DNA from: Mesocentrotus franciscanus
Lineage: Eukaryota; Echinodermata; Echinoidea; Camarodonta; Strongylocentrotidae
Length of the DNA stretch: 64,000 bases
Assembly (NCBI GenBank): GCA_037976565.1
Contig: CP137672.1
Span: 27,926,877-27,990,876, forward strand
Direction of reading: 5' to 3'
Position 1 is the first letter of the stretch; each line of letters opens with the position of its first letter. The notes below the pieces were generated by a model. It had not been told where the DNA came from, did not search any database, and worked only from the letters and a program-made list of their open reading frames with translations. Of the stretch, positions 11,725-24,700 are shown piece after piece. The translations under genes and the position numbers were made by a program.

Positions 11725-11915
11725 ATTATACAAATAATGAATGCTTATGAGTTCAATAGTGCGAATATTTTCATGAGTTGACAGATTAACGTTCTATTCT
11801 ACGAGGCGTCAGCCGAGTTGAATAGAATTAACGTTAATCTTTCAACTCATGAAAATATTTGCACTATTGAACGAATGAAAAACATTCATTATTTGTTTTA
11901 TACAACATCTTTCAA
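11725..11915. repeat. palindromic element end (stem about 80 bp)
   Basis: The left arm carries AATAATGAATG, TTCAATAGTGCGAATATTTT, CATGAGTTGA and TTAACGTTCTATTC. It is mirrored at 11817-11915 around a GAGGCGTCAGCCGA centre. Such a stem with a GGCGtcaGCC-type loop is common in MITEs. Related CACGCTCGTTGAATAGTA motifs continue to about 12150. No gene. Confidence 0.6.
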
Positions 11916-12722
11916 CAAATTATGCTTTGCTCCTTATATTAAAGATAAATTAAAGTTGGAGTCAGGCCTTCTCGATTACATTCAGATTGCCTTCGCGTCA
12001 GATGCGCGCAGCTAATATAACAATAGGATACTCGCAGGGCAGAGAGGTACTCAGTCTGCATATAACCAAAAATGCACGCTCGTTGAATAGTACTACGGCG
12101 AATAGTACCAAAGATGCACGCCCGTGCAATAGTATATCTATTGAATATCATGTGACCAAGAATCTTCCAATCTAATGTCCAAGATTTACTTAGGTGTTGT
12201 ATAAAAAAGGATATTAAGCTCTAAGCTCAAATTTAAGATTTTAGAGGATGAATATTCAGAAAGGTATTGCTTGACAAAGCAATGTTAAAACACAAAAAGA
12301 GCCCCCCCCCCACCCCCCCAAAAAAAAATAGAAAAGAAAAAGGACAATTTTTTAACAAGATGAAGTCCATTTGTGCTCCAATTTATCGATTTACACATCA
12401 GATTCCTCTATCCTTGGTTTTACAAAATATATTTAATTTGAATGATAACAAAATTGAATGGAGAGTGAGATTCAATTGTCCATATTCTTCAACATTTGCA
12501 CACAGCCTTAAAAAAGATATAGAACAAAATTCATCTTCATGGTTGCGGTCTTGCGGAGGGGCAAATAAGTGTTTGTGTAGCTTCTGCCCCACTTCCAAAG
12601 TATAATTCTTATGGTATGAAAATGTGGGAATTTAGATTATACATTTTGTTCAATTTTGGTTTATTTTTGTTTTGTTCCATTTTAAAAATTTTGTACAGCT
12701 TGTCTGACCAGCTGCAGGAATG
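11916..12722. other. upstream region of TADA2A; promoter not identifiable
   Basis: The region holds a poly-C/poly-A patch at 12301-12330. A slightly more balanced stretch at 12540-12600 could lie near the transcription start. No TATA box or initiator can be assigned with confidence. A possible 3' splice site TTTTGTACAG just before 12699 suggests that a non-coding first exon may lie further upstream. Confidence 0.35.
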
Positions 12723-15700
12723 ATGGCGACGCTACCAGGCTTGGCTTTCAACCTCCAATCAGTGGACCAGCCTCCTTGCCCCGGTTGCTCCTCATTTCTA
12801 ATGGAACCCTACATCAGATGTGCAATATGTGGTCCTCCAAAAATTGATCTATGTCTCCAGGTATGTGTATGGCAGACATATTTACACTAAAGGCTCGTTC
12901 AGACATGACAGGGCAAAACCTTTGTGTTTTTTTTTCTTCACATTTCTTTATCTTTTTAATAAAAAAAGAGTTTAGTGATTATGCGCAAGCCCTTTGTTTT
13001 GTGCAGTTGGCATTCATTTGTTCACATTATAAAAAACGCTGCTGTTTTTTTTTTGCGTTGGTTTACCTCGCCATATCTGAACAAGCCCTCAAAGTGACTG
13101 GTGTCTTTTTTTTTTCTTGCAACAAAAATGGGTAAAAACTAAGGTTGATATTCATGAAAGATGTTGTATGCTAAATTTAGGAGTTGATATTCATGAAAGA
13201 TGTTGTATGCTAAATTTAGGAAGGCTTCAGTCTTCAGATAAAAGGTTGGGTTAGTCATATGCTTAGCAAGACACTAATCTACATTTGGCACTCTTGACCC
13301 GGGTGAGGTGAATGGGTACTAGTACTAGTACACAAATAATGCACGGTAGTGAGTGCCTTCAGGGCTAAATAATGCACGATGTGCGAGAAGAGCCCCTGGA
13401 TATACCGCACCGAGGTCCACAGGACCGAGTGCGGTATATCCAGGTGGCGAGTCGAGCACAGAGTGCATTATTTCGCCTACAAATGCACAAGCAAGCGTGC
13501 GTTGTTTGTTTCATATAACTTCCCCTGCTACTGAGCTGCCCCAAAAAAAAGCCAATGAATAAATAATTGAATTGTATAATTCTAACCTTCACCCTCATGC
13601 TTCGGTCTTGACCGTTGACTAAAATTAAAAAGTGATCCAAAAAGTTCCAAAGTCTATCCAATTTTATGCTATCCGAGCATCATTGCGTGTACACTTCGCG
13701 CAAACTTTGACATGCCTGGTCATTGCCACTCGCATTGATGACCTCATTCTGAGTGCTGGGAATGTGCTATACCAAAAGCACTGTACCTGCACTCCGGCGA
13801 GTGCAGGTACAGTACATTTGGATGCTATAGTGCAGTCCAGTGAATGTCACGTGACCCGATTTGAACCAATCACATTACAGAACATTCTTGGAAGTTGTAT
13901 AATAAGAACTATGAACTTCCTTGAACTAAAGGGTAGGTTGAGGGTATAGGGTCAAAGTCTGCGGGCAGCTGGGATATGCATGTATTGTATGGTACAGTAG
14001 CCTCTAAGTTTACATGCACAAATGTCTTATCACACAGACTCTATGTTTTTACCTTTTTTTTTCAGTGTTTCTCCAAAGGCTGGGAAGATGGTAAACATCA
14101 AAGCAACCATGATTATGAAATCATCGTGAGTAGAAATTGAGGATAGCTTTTAATCACTTTTGACCCTTTTACTGATTTTCTGCTTCCAGTAGAGTTGATT
14201 TCCCTTGAAAGATTAATTAAATTTGAAAACACAACGATTATTTGTTATCATTCATGAATTTGTATTTAATTAAAAAATACAAGTGATGTGGGTACACATA
14301 CATACATATAAATGTAATGATCAGAGTCAGATAATTATGTCAAAAAGGAATAGATTATGAAATCATCGTGAGTAGAAATTGTGGATATCTTTTGATAGCT
14401 TTTGACCCTTTCACTGATTTTCTGCTTCCAGTAGAGTTGATTTCCCTTGAAAGATTAATTAAATTTGAAAACACCACAAGTATTTTTTATCATTCATGAA
14501 TTTGTATTTAATGAAACAATACAAGTGATGTGGGTACACATACATACATGTAAACACAGTCAGATAAATATATCAAAAAGGAATAGATAAAGAATGCAGA
14601 AGAGACCTAACAATTTCAATTTATTGTTTAAGATTTGCCAAGGTAATTTGTATACATGTCTGATTAATCATAGTGATTTTTAAAATATATACCATTGTCT
14701 ATTATCAACTACCATTTTAACCATTTTTATATTGCATAGCTATAATGATAATGATATTGATAATAATACATGTACCGGTATGCCTATTTCTTCTCAGACT
14801 AATAGCTTCTCATTGTTTGAACCAAACTGGACCGCCAAAGAAGAAAAGGCTTTACTCGAAGGAGTTTCAGATTATGGCTTAGGAAATTGGTAAGATCAAA
14901 TTTCTTGTTCTCTTTTAGTATTTATGGTCAAGATCAAGAAGTTTGCCCTAACAAAGAAATTGATGTTGGAAGCTTTTCACAGAAGATATGAAAGCTACAG
15001 ACACGGTAACGTTAATGCATATTTTCAGGCCTTAAATTTCAATATTTTTAGGGCAAGGCCACTTTTCTGTAGGGCACATTCCTATATTACAGCACAAATA
15101 GGAAGAATTGGAAAGGGCACACAAAATCTCCAAGGCCAATGAGAGGGGCATTGAGGCCAATCAAAAGGGCATCCCAGGCCATGGCCTTGGTGGCCTTGGA
15201 TTAATTTAAGCCCTGTATTTTCATTGCATGTTGTGAACCAGTTTGATTAACAATGTACTCAAGAATAAATGTGAACGGTTAATTGATGTAGGTTTATTTG
15301 TTGTTGAGGTTTGACAGATATTATTATCAAGACTTGTAGTGTATCATGTGGGGTAGCCAGTTATCTATAGATCTCCATCAAACTGAAAGGCACCATATAA
15401 AAAGCACCAAACCAGGGAAAGTCGATCAAACTGCCCCACTCCAAAGCAAAAATTATTACTGACATCTTGACATGTTACTCTTTTAAAATATAGTATGTTA
15501 GATACCTCACTTTAGAAATCTAGCCATCTGATTGGTCAAAATTGGAGTCGTGATTTTAGCAATGCCTGCCTACCAGTCGATAGTCTTTTAAAAAGTGCCC
15601 TCATACCCGCCTACCAGACAATAGTCTTTTAAAAAGTGCCCTCATACCCGCCTACCGGTCAATAGTCTTTAAGACCCCGTTCTCATTCACTTCATTGGAG

Positions 15701-18700
15701 CGGTCTAACTAAGACCCGTTCCTCAGGAGCGGTTCTTAGGTGAGTGAGAACGGTCAAAGTGGTCCAGGAAGTGGACTTCTGGACCGCTCCAGAAGACCAC
15801 CTCGGGATGTGGTCTTGAGGAACGGGTCTTATTAAGAGCGGTTCGGAGCGCTCTAACGTGCGAGTGTGAACGGAAGCGTATTTTGAACGGAAGTGAGCTA
15901 ATGACGTTCCGCGCGAAATATGTAGTACGGTACATATGCTTAGTATTCCGCGCGCGAAAAAATTTACCCGCTGACCTGAGCTGCCATAGCAACAAGACCA
16001 CTTTGACTCGTGGAGCGGTTTGAGCCATAAAAAACTGCTCGGAGTGTGAACGCTCGCAAACCGTTCCTCAAGACCCGTTCCTCTGGAGCGGTCTAACTAA
16101 GACCACTTTCAAAGTGAGTGAGAACGGGGTCTAAAATATGCCCTCATGCTGCAATCCTCATTGGTTTACGTGTTAAAATTGTCTTTGTGCGAGAGTGGAC
16201 ACCATACAGTGCTTTGTGTCTGCGATTCCCAAATGATTGAAACTTTCAGTCATTTTTCCAGCGAAGATTAACAGACAGTGTCTCAGATTTTCCGTGATGT
16301 TTTAACCAATCTTTACTCAATAAAAGGATAAGGTAAGAATTCTTGATAGATTTTTGTTTCAATTCGGCATATAAAAGACATATCGACTGCTTTAATATTC
16401 AAGGCCTGGCTGCTGGCTCTCAGGGATGTTGCATCCTCCCATGACCCCTCTGGCGCCTCTGGGTCATGGGAGGATGTGCAGTCCCCTTGAGCCTATAAAA
16501 CAGCCAGGCCTCTCAAAGCAGTCGATATCTCTATACTATTCTAATGGTGATGATTTTATGTTCTGTTTAAAACCATTGTTTCATATTAATAGGTTTTACT
16601 TGTATTCTATTGAAATGTATGATGTCATGTTCTATTAAAAGGTATGATGTCAAGATTTATTTATAGGTATGATGTCATGATTTATTTATAGGTATGATGT
16701 GTCCAATCAAGTAGCTGGTAAGACCAGACAGGAGTGTGAACAGCACTATAACAAAGTCTACATAGATCATCCAAAGCCACCTCTCTTTGGTAAGTCTGCC
16801 TATAGACAGATGTCTTCCTCTATGGGATATACCCTTAGAAAACTACCAAGGGGGTGGTAAGAATACAGGGGGGGGGGATGAAATGTGTGCTTTAAGAGCA
16901 AAATGTTTTTTGTTAATGCAGTGCTTGATGAAAGTTAATTTCCCAAATATGTAGGCAAACTTTGTTTAAAATGTGTGTGGTCATCTTTTATCTTTTATTT
17001 TCCCATTCTTATCTAAAAACCAATTTCTAGCGGCTAGCCGCTAAGTTTATATCTATCTATATAGAACTTTGGTTAAAAATTTATGACTAAATTCATGTTA
17101 TTGTGTCAAATAAGGATTTAATAAAGAATTGTTCCATTAACGCACTATCATTCATGTATCTTATTTTGATCAGCTCTTCCAATGCAAGCTGAGCTTACTA
17201 AGCGTACAAGTCTACCGTACAGAAGTAAGTGTCATTATTCCGTTATCCTAGCCTAGCGATCTTCTAACGGGTATCATACAATTCAAACTCTCTTAGTATT
17301 TTGGTAATGTTTTACCCAAAGAAGATTTGAAAACTTATTGATTACATGCATGTAAGAGAAGGTGGAGTACTGGGGAAGGAAGGAAATGAGTGTTAAGTAT
17401 TCTTCATTTTGAATTCATATGGTTTCATGTGAAATATGAAAGAAAATGGTTTACCTGAAAGCATATGGTTTCATGGTTTCATATGAATGAATATCCTGCT
17501 TGCTTTTGTATGAAAGTATATCTCATTCGAAACGTGTTGTCTTTGGTTGGTCAATAATGACAAAATGGACAATACAGATTTTGAATAATAAGTCAATTAT
17601 TAAATAATCAAATTCCAAATCAAACTCATGTGTGCTTTCAAGAGGTCTCATAAGCATTCCTGCACATACATGTACGCTGATGGTATTTACACTGGTGTTT
17701 ACTTTGATCACTAAAAAATATAACAAATACAAAACTCTTTGTACATTTCTGATAATTTGGGTGTGTGAGGATCTTCAAAAACCTGCAAATGACTTCACAG
17801 AAAGCTAGAGATCAGGTTATATGCCAGCAAAAATTTCATCTATTGTGAGGTTAACTTTATAACATGATCATTCAAACAGACGACTAATATGATCTACCCA
17901 TTTTGCACTTCTGTCAGTGTGTGAGGATCCTCCTAGACCAGCCAGAGACTCACAGAAGGCTTCATCAGAGATGGCAGGTTATATGCCAGCTAGATCAGAC
18001 TTTAATATGGTAAGTACTTGATGGGTGACAGGCATTTGCTCAATTCAAATGATTTTATTTCCAAAAATCATGAAAAAATGCTCAAATAAAAATTAATATC
18101 AAATTACATTTACAATAAAACAGAAAATGAAACTTATTTTTGATTATACACTATGAAATGTCGATAAGTTATAAACGTGTTTTAGGATACAGGATATTTA
18201 ATAAGCATGATATTTTTATGCCTCCGCCACCGAAGGTGGTGCCGGAGGCATCATGTTTTCGGGTTGTCCGTCCGTACGTCCGTACGTCCGTACGTCCGTC
18301 CCGTTTGACCGTTATCACAATATCTCAAGAACCATTTAAGATTTAAACTTAAGACTCGGGAATAGTATTTATCACCATAGGAAGACGATCTGATTAGATT
18401 TTGGAGTACGTAGGTCAAAGGTCACAGGTCACAGAGGTCAACTTATGAAATTCCTTGTATTGAGTTTGTTAGCGATATCTCAAGAACCATTTGAGATTTA
18501 AACTTCAAACTTAAGGATAGTATGTATCACCATAGGAAGACGATCTGATTAGATTTTGGAGCACGTATGTCAAAGGTCAAGGGTCACAGAGGTCAACTTA
18601 TGAAATTCCATACATTGAGATTGTTATCATGATATCTCAAGAACCACTGGAGATGTAAAACTTCAAACTTAAGGATAGTATGTATCACCATAGGAAGACG

Positions 18701-21700
18701 ATCTGATTAGATTTTGGAGCACGTAGGCCAAAGGTCAAGGGTCACAGAGGTCAACTTATGAAATTCCATACATTGAGATTGTTATCATAATATCTCAAGA
18801 ACCACTGGAGATTTAAACTTCAAACTTAATGATAGTGTGTATCACCATAGGAAGACAATCTGATTAGATTTTGGAGCACGTAGGTCAAAGGTCAAGGGTC
18901 ACAGAGGTCAACTTATGAAATTCCATACATTGAGATCGTTATCGCGATATCTCAAGAACCACTGGAGAATTTTCACTTCAAACTTAATGATAGTATGTAT
19001 CACCATAGGAAGACGATCTGTTTAGATTTTGGAGCATGTAGGTCAAGGGTCACAGAGGTCAACTTGTGAAATTCCATGTCTTCAGCTCGTTATCGCGATA
19101 TCTCAAGAACCATTTGAGATTTTAAACTTCAAACTTAAGGATAGTATATATATCACCATAGGAAAACGATCAGATTAGATTTTGGAGTACATGTATGTCA
19201 AAGGTCATAGAGGTCAACTTGAAAATTCAGACTACATGTATAGGACTTGTCATGATATGTCAAGAACCACTTGAAATATGTTCCGTTACTTAACCCGTAC
19301 TTAACTGGGCTATTTTGAGCACCTCCCTGACTGGGGGAGGGACCGATTGCCTCGAAATTTGGCACGCGTCTTGAGAAATTGCGCAAAGGAAGAGACCTCA
19401 CTATTATTTTGCTGAAAATTGCTTATTTTATCAATTATGCTAATTTATGCAATTGCATAAAGGAAGAGACCTCACTATAATTTTGCTGAAAATTACTTAT
19501 TTTATCAATTATGCTAATTTATGCAAATCAAATTCATGAATAATGATTTTTATTAACAATTACATAAATAAAGCTTTTACAGAGTTGATTTTGTGGCAAA
19601 AGTTTCTAAAAAGCCTATCGGGCATTATCACATAAAAAAATTGTCCATGTCTATTTCAATTCTTATGTATTTCATTGTTTTATGAACTTCTTTTGTATTC
19701 TATTGTTATTAATTCTTAATCTTATGTATTGTATTGTTTTAGGACTTCTGATACTTGAGGTTGTTACGTATCAATATTTTGCTTGAATAAATGATAACTA
19801 AACTCTAAAGAGTAAAATTATGCTGATTTATAGACCAAACTAGAAACTTCACTTTGCCATTCATTTTGTACACAAAATGACAAATTTCTCAATTTTCGGC
19901 TTGACCTTAGGTCACAATAGGTCAAGTAACTCTCTAGCTGAATGTCTGATTTTCAAAAACTTGGTGTCAAAAGATCCGTAAGACTTGAAAGAAAAAACTC
20001 ATGAAGCAGCATCGCCGAAAACATGGCGGTTCATGCGCAACAAAATTTGTTTGGGGGCCTCGAGGCTCCCTCCCCCCCCCCCCAGTTAAGTAAGGGTTAA
20101 AAACTTTTTAATTTCTTATGTTAATTGAGAGCTGATTTGATGAGATAACCACCTGTCAGTGACCATGCAGGGAGGTCTAATCCCTCCTGGCCAAACTAGT
20201 GCAGATGGGCTTTAAATAGGAGGTTGGGTGCTGGTGAAGGTGAAAAATAATTTGTGAGCTTTTCCGTTCTTTTCTTTGTTAGTTTGGAAGAATAGAAATG
20301 TGCCCTGGAAAGGATGGTTTATTGCCGTTTGGTCTACTACCAGTTCGTCTACTTGCCCATTGGTCTATTGCCATATGGTCTGCACCCAGCCTGTCTACTA
20401 TCCACATGGTCCAACAATCATTTAATCATGAATAATAATAATCATCAAATGATTATTAGACCTTATGGATGGTAGACGACATGCGCATTAGACAAACTGG
20501 TTATCAGACTAAATGAACATTGGACCAAATGGGTAGTAGGCTAATTGGAGATTAGACCAAAGGCTTATTAGCCTAAATGGTCATTAGACCAAATGATAAG
20601 TAGCCAAAATTATTATTAGACCATGTGGATAGTAGACGGGTTGGGTACATGTAGACCATATAGGAACAGACTAAATTGGGTAGTAGACGAACGGCAATTC
20701 ACTATTAAAGGATTGCTTGTCAAATGCCCTCGTTTTCGGACTAAACATTTGTGCCCTTTGTTTGTGTAGTCCCATAAACTTTTGCGAGTCTTTGCTTTTC
20801 AACAAGATTGAGTCAACTTCGTATCATTTGCGGACAATTCCCAACCTCGCAGTAAACATAAGTGTTTTTTATTTATTAGATAATCAGTCTTTCCCAATTG
20901 CTTGGAGACAGTCACTTTCATTTTATGGCATGACATAACCTCAACTATTTACTGTACCACTATAGGTGTTGGACCATCATCATGAACAAACTTTTTAAGA
21001 CGATTTTTTTTTTTTTAAGCGCTTTGTTTCTTTGATGAGTTTGACATGTTCTTTATAAGGCTTCAAGAAAAAATGTTGTATTGCCCTTTGCAACCGACCC
21101 AAAAATTTTAAAATCTACTGTCAGCTTTTATTAATTTCCTTTTTTTTAAACATTTTTTTAGAAAAAAAATGTTTAATGAATAAAAAAATGTGTATTCAAG
21201 CATTCAAAACTGAAAAATATTAGCCCAAAGAGGAAAAAAAAAAAAAAAAAAAAAATTAACCGACCGACCGACCCATGTGCTGGCACCTAAAGGGCATTAG
21301 ACAAACTGGGATTAGACTAACTGGTTATCAGACTAAATGAACAATGGACTAGATGGGTAGTAGGCTAATTGGAGATTAGACCAAATGACTATTTGCCTAA
21401 ATGCCTAAATGGTCATAAGACTAACAAGCATTTATGCTTTCTTAGCAGTCAGTAACATAACCACCACCACCACCACAACATCTTTTTTTTGTAGGCCTAA
21501 TGGTGATACATGTACCTGTTTCTGCTTCAGAACGAAAAGTGTAAATATTGTAACCAATTTAGGTTTTGGATATCGGGATATTCCAACCTGATCTAGTCCT
21601 GCCCGAGCAGTCAATTAGAAAGAATAACTGATGGAGGGCTCTCACCAAAATATATGGCTAGGCATGTGATCAAACACTCACTCCATCACTCATGTCTGCA

Positions 21701-24700
21701 ACAACAATCAATCAACAACTTAGAGATTCTGGAGGGTCATTCAGGAAACTAGTATGGGTGGCATCCTCTTCCTTTCTTCCACATTGCTTGCATTGCATCC
21801 AAGATAAACTGTCTGCATTTGTGTGCTTGAGACCAGGCCTGTGTTAGATACTTAGTTGATACTCTGCTATTCTAACCACCTGGCCATTTGACCTTCATTT
21901 TTTTATGCCTCCGCTACAACGTCCGTACGTACGTACGTACGTACGTCCGTACGTACGTCCCGTTCTCGTGATCGCGTTATCTCAAGAACCAATTGATGGA
22001 TTACCGCCAAACTCGGGTCATGTATGTATCTTGCAGAGCTAATGAAGTGATTAGATTTTGGGGTCACGAGGTCCAAGGTCAAAGGTCACAAGGCTCATTA
22101 TGTATGCAAAAATAGCTCGTGATCGCGTTATCTCAAGAACCGATTGATGGATTACCGCCAAACTTGGGTCATGGATGTATCTTGCAGAGCTAATGAACTG
22201 ATTAGATTTTGGGGTCACGAGGTCAAAGGTCAAAGGTCACAGGGCTCATTGTGTATGCAAAAATAGCTTGTGATCGCATTATCTCAAGAACCGATTGATG
22301 GATTACCGCCAAACTTGGGTCATGTATGTATCTTGCAGAGCTAATGAACTGATTAGATTTTGGGGTCACGAGGTCAAAGGTCAAAGGTCACAGGGCTCAT
22401 TATGTATGCAAAAATAGCTCGTGATCGTGTTATCTCAAGAACCGATTGATGGATTACCGCCAAACTTGGGTTATGTATGTATCTTGCAGAGCTAATCAAC
22501 TGGTTAGACTTTGGGGTCACGAGGTCAAAGGTCACAGGGCTCATTATGTATGCAAAATAGCTTGTGATCACATTATCTCAAGAACCGATTGATGGATTAC
22601 CGCCAAACTTGGGTCATGTATGTATCTTGCAGAGCTAATGAACTGATTAGATTTGGGGTCACGAGGTCAAAGGTCACAGGGCTCGTTATGTATGCCTAAT
22701 AGCTTGTGATCACATTATCTCAAGAACCGATTGATGGATTACCGCCAAACTTGGGTCATGTATGTATCTTGCAGAGCCAATGAACTGATTAGATTTGGGG
22801 TCATTAGAACCAACAGATGGATTACAATCAAACTTGAATTTTAAAAATTGCTTCCATTTTGGTTTGTAAAATTGCTCTATGGCGGAGGCATCATCGACTG
22901 CGCGCAGTTGAAGTTCCATCTAGTTATAAATGAAGTCGAATTTTAAAGGAAATTGAGAAATCCACTAAAAAGCAGTGCCTTGTATTTGTGTGGATTACTC
23001 AAGAAAGAAAAAGAAAATGAATAAATGCACTGCTCTGAATGAAGAGCTTTCATATATGCATTAGAAGAAACACAGTCGAGCAGTGCATGTGTGTCTATAC
23101 TCCAACACCCACTCAAGCAACATTTGCTTCAGGCTTTATTGTGGTCAAAGATTTAGGGTTAGGGCTCGTGTTGCAATAGGGTTTTACATGTATGTGAAGT
23201 TTAGAGTTAGGTCAGGTCGAGGGTCAGGACCAGGGTTGAAATTAGATATTAAATTGATTTTAGAAATTGACTTTGGGATACTAAGTGATCGAGCATGATG
23301 TCACCGACTCACTTGGTTTTGTCAGTCTTGTTGACCCCAGGATTTGGAGAGTCAGGAATATTATGGAAAAAATCCTACAGATAAAATTGCATTCGTTCAG
23401 TGTTAATTTTTTTATGAAAAGGAGAGAGTATTTTCTTAGAAATTACATTTTGGTGTATTTATTTCAAGATGAAAAAAGGTGAAATTCAAAAGTAAATTAT
23501 ATTGTTCAAATCGGGTTGAAGCCTCAGGCTAAAGTCTAGTTTAAGAAGTTAAGTTTGACTGAGGTCTATGTGCTATTTTATGATTATTCCATGGTATCTT
23601 TCATCCTCACTGTTACCTTTTTGTTTTGAGTTTAGTCATGGTAGTGATGATGAGCTGGAGACAGTCCATTAAGGCTTTTGATTTGACTTTATTAATCCCA
23701 TAGGAATATGATAATTATGCTGAGCTAGACATCAAGGACATATATTTCCATAATGAGACAGATGAGCTCTTAGAAGGTAAGTGGAAATGTTTCATGTATA
23801 TGTATGTGGGTGGGTGAGGGTTTCAAACTTGAAGATATTGTATTTATGACTTTATCATAGTGACATACCAAAGCAAGTCTCATCTAAAGGAATGCTATCC
23901 TTAGTGCTGTAAGAATTTAATACCAATAATTCCCAACAATTGATGTAGCCTTTCATGTAATTATGTAGTTATTCAAATCTTGGAACGCACTCACTGTATG
24001 CCCCCTCCCCTCTTTCTCTCCACCACCCCCTTTCCCCCTCTCTCTCTTTCTCTCTCTCTCTATCTATCTCTCATTCTGTCACTCTGTCTTTCTCTATCTA
24101 TCTCTCTTTCTATCTTGCTGTCTCTGTCTCTATCTCTTTCTTTCTCTTTCTCTCTCTCTCTTTCTCTGACTGTAATTGTATGTCTGTTGTCTCTCACTCT
24201 TTTTTCTCTCTTTCTCTCTTTCTTTCTCTCTCTGTCTATCTTTTTCTCTTCCTCCCTAAACTCTTTTTTTTTCCTTCCCCTTATTTTATACAGAGCTGAA
24301 ATTCACCACAGTGGATATCTACCATTCCAGACAGACAGAGAGATACAGGAGAAAGTTGTGAGTCATACTTGTTGCTTAGTTTGCTGTATTACCAGTAAGA
24401 TGAGATATATGATTGTTTAAAACTTGACTGTAACTAACAGTTATTTCACTCAAAAGATGTTGTAGTGAGATACACAGAGTACTTGGTAATAACTTTCAGA
24501 TTATGGTGTTTCCAGAAATAACAGTTTTTACAATAATCATAGTAGATATTTTTGTAGCTGGAGTAGTAATTTGCAAGCAAGATGGCGATAAGATTAAAAC
24601 TCAGCTGCATTCCTCCTGTGTGAATAAAAAGATGATTAAGTTGGAAGATTTTTGTCTTTTTTTCTTTTGGTCAGGAACAGTTTTATCAGGTCTCCTGTAA

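Noticed and set aside
12267..12605. 112-codon frame just upstream of TADA2A
   Set aside because: It starts in a poly-C/poly-A patch, has no domain and does not continue into TADA2A.
18217..19275. CRISPR array
   Set aside because: Repeats are 158 bp, contiguous, without spacers, and the genome is eukaryotic.
22051..22919. minus-strand open frames in the 151-bp array
   Set aside because: The repeated peptide is the array unit translated; there is no start context, splice support or known domain.
23151..23165. telomere-like TTAGGGTTAGGG
   Set aside because: Only about two repeats, flanked by degenerate GGGTTAGG-like text; chance or low complexity, not an interstitial telomere.
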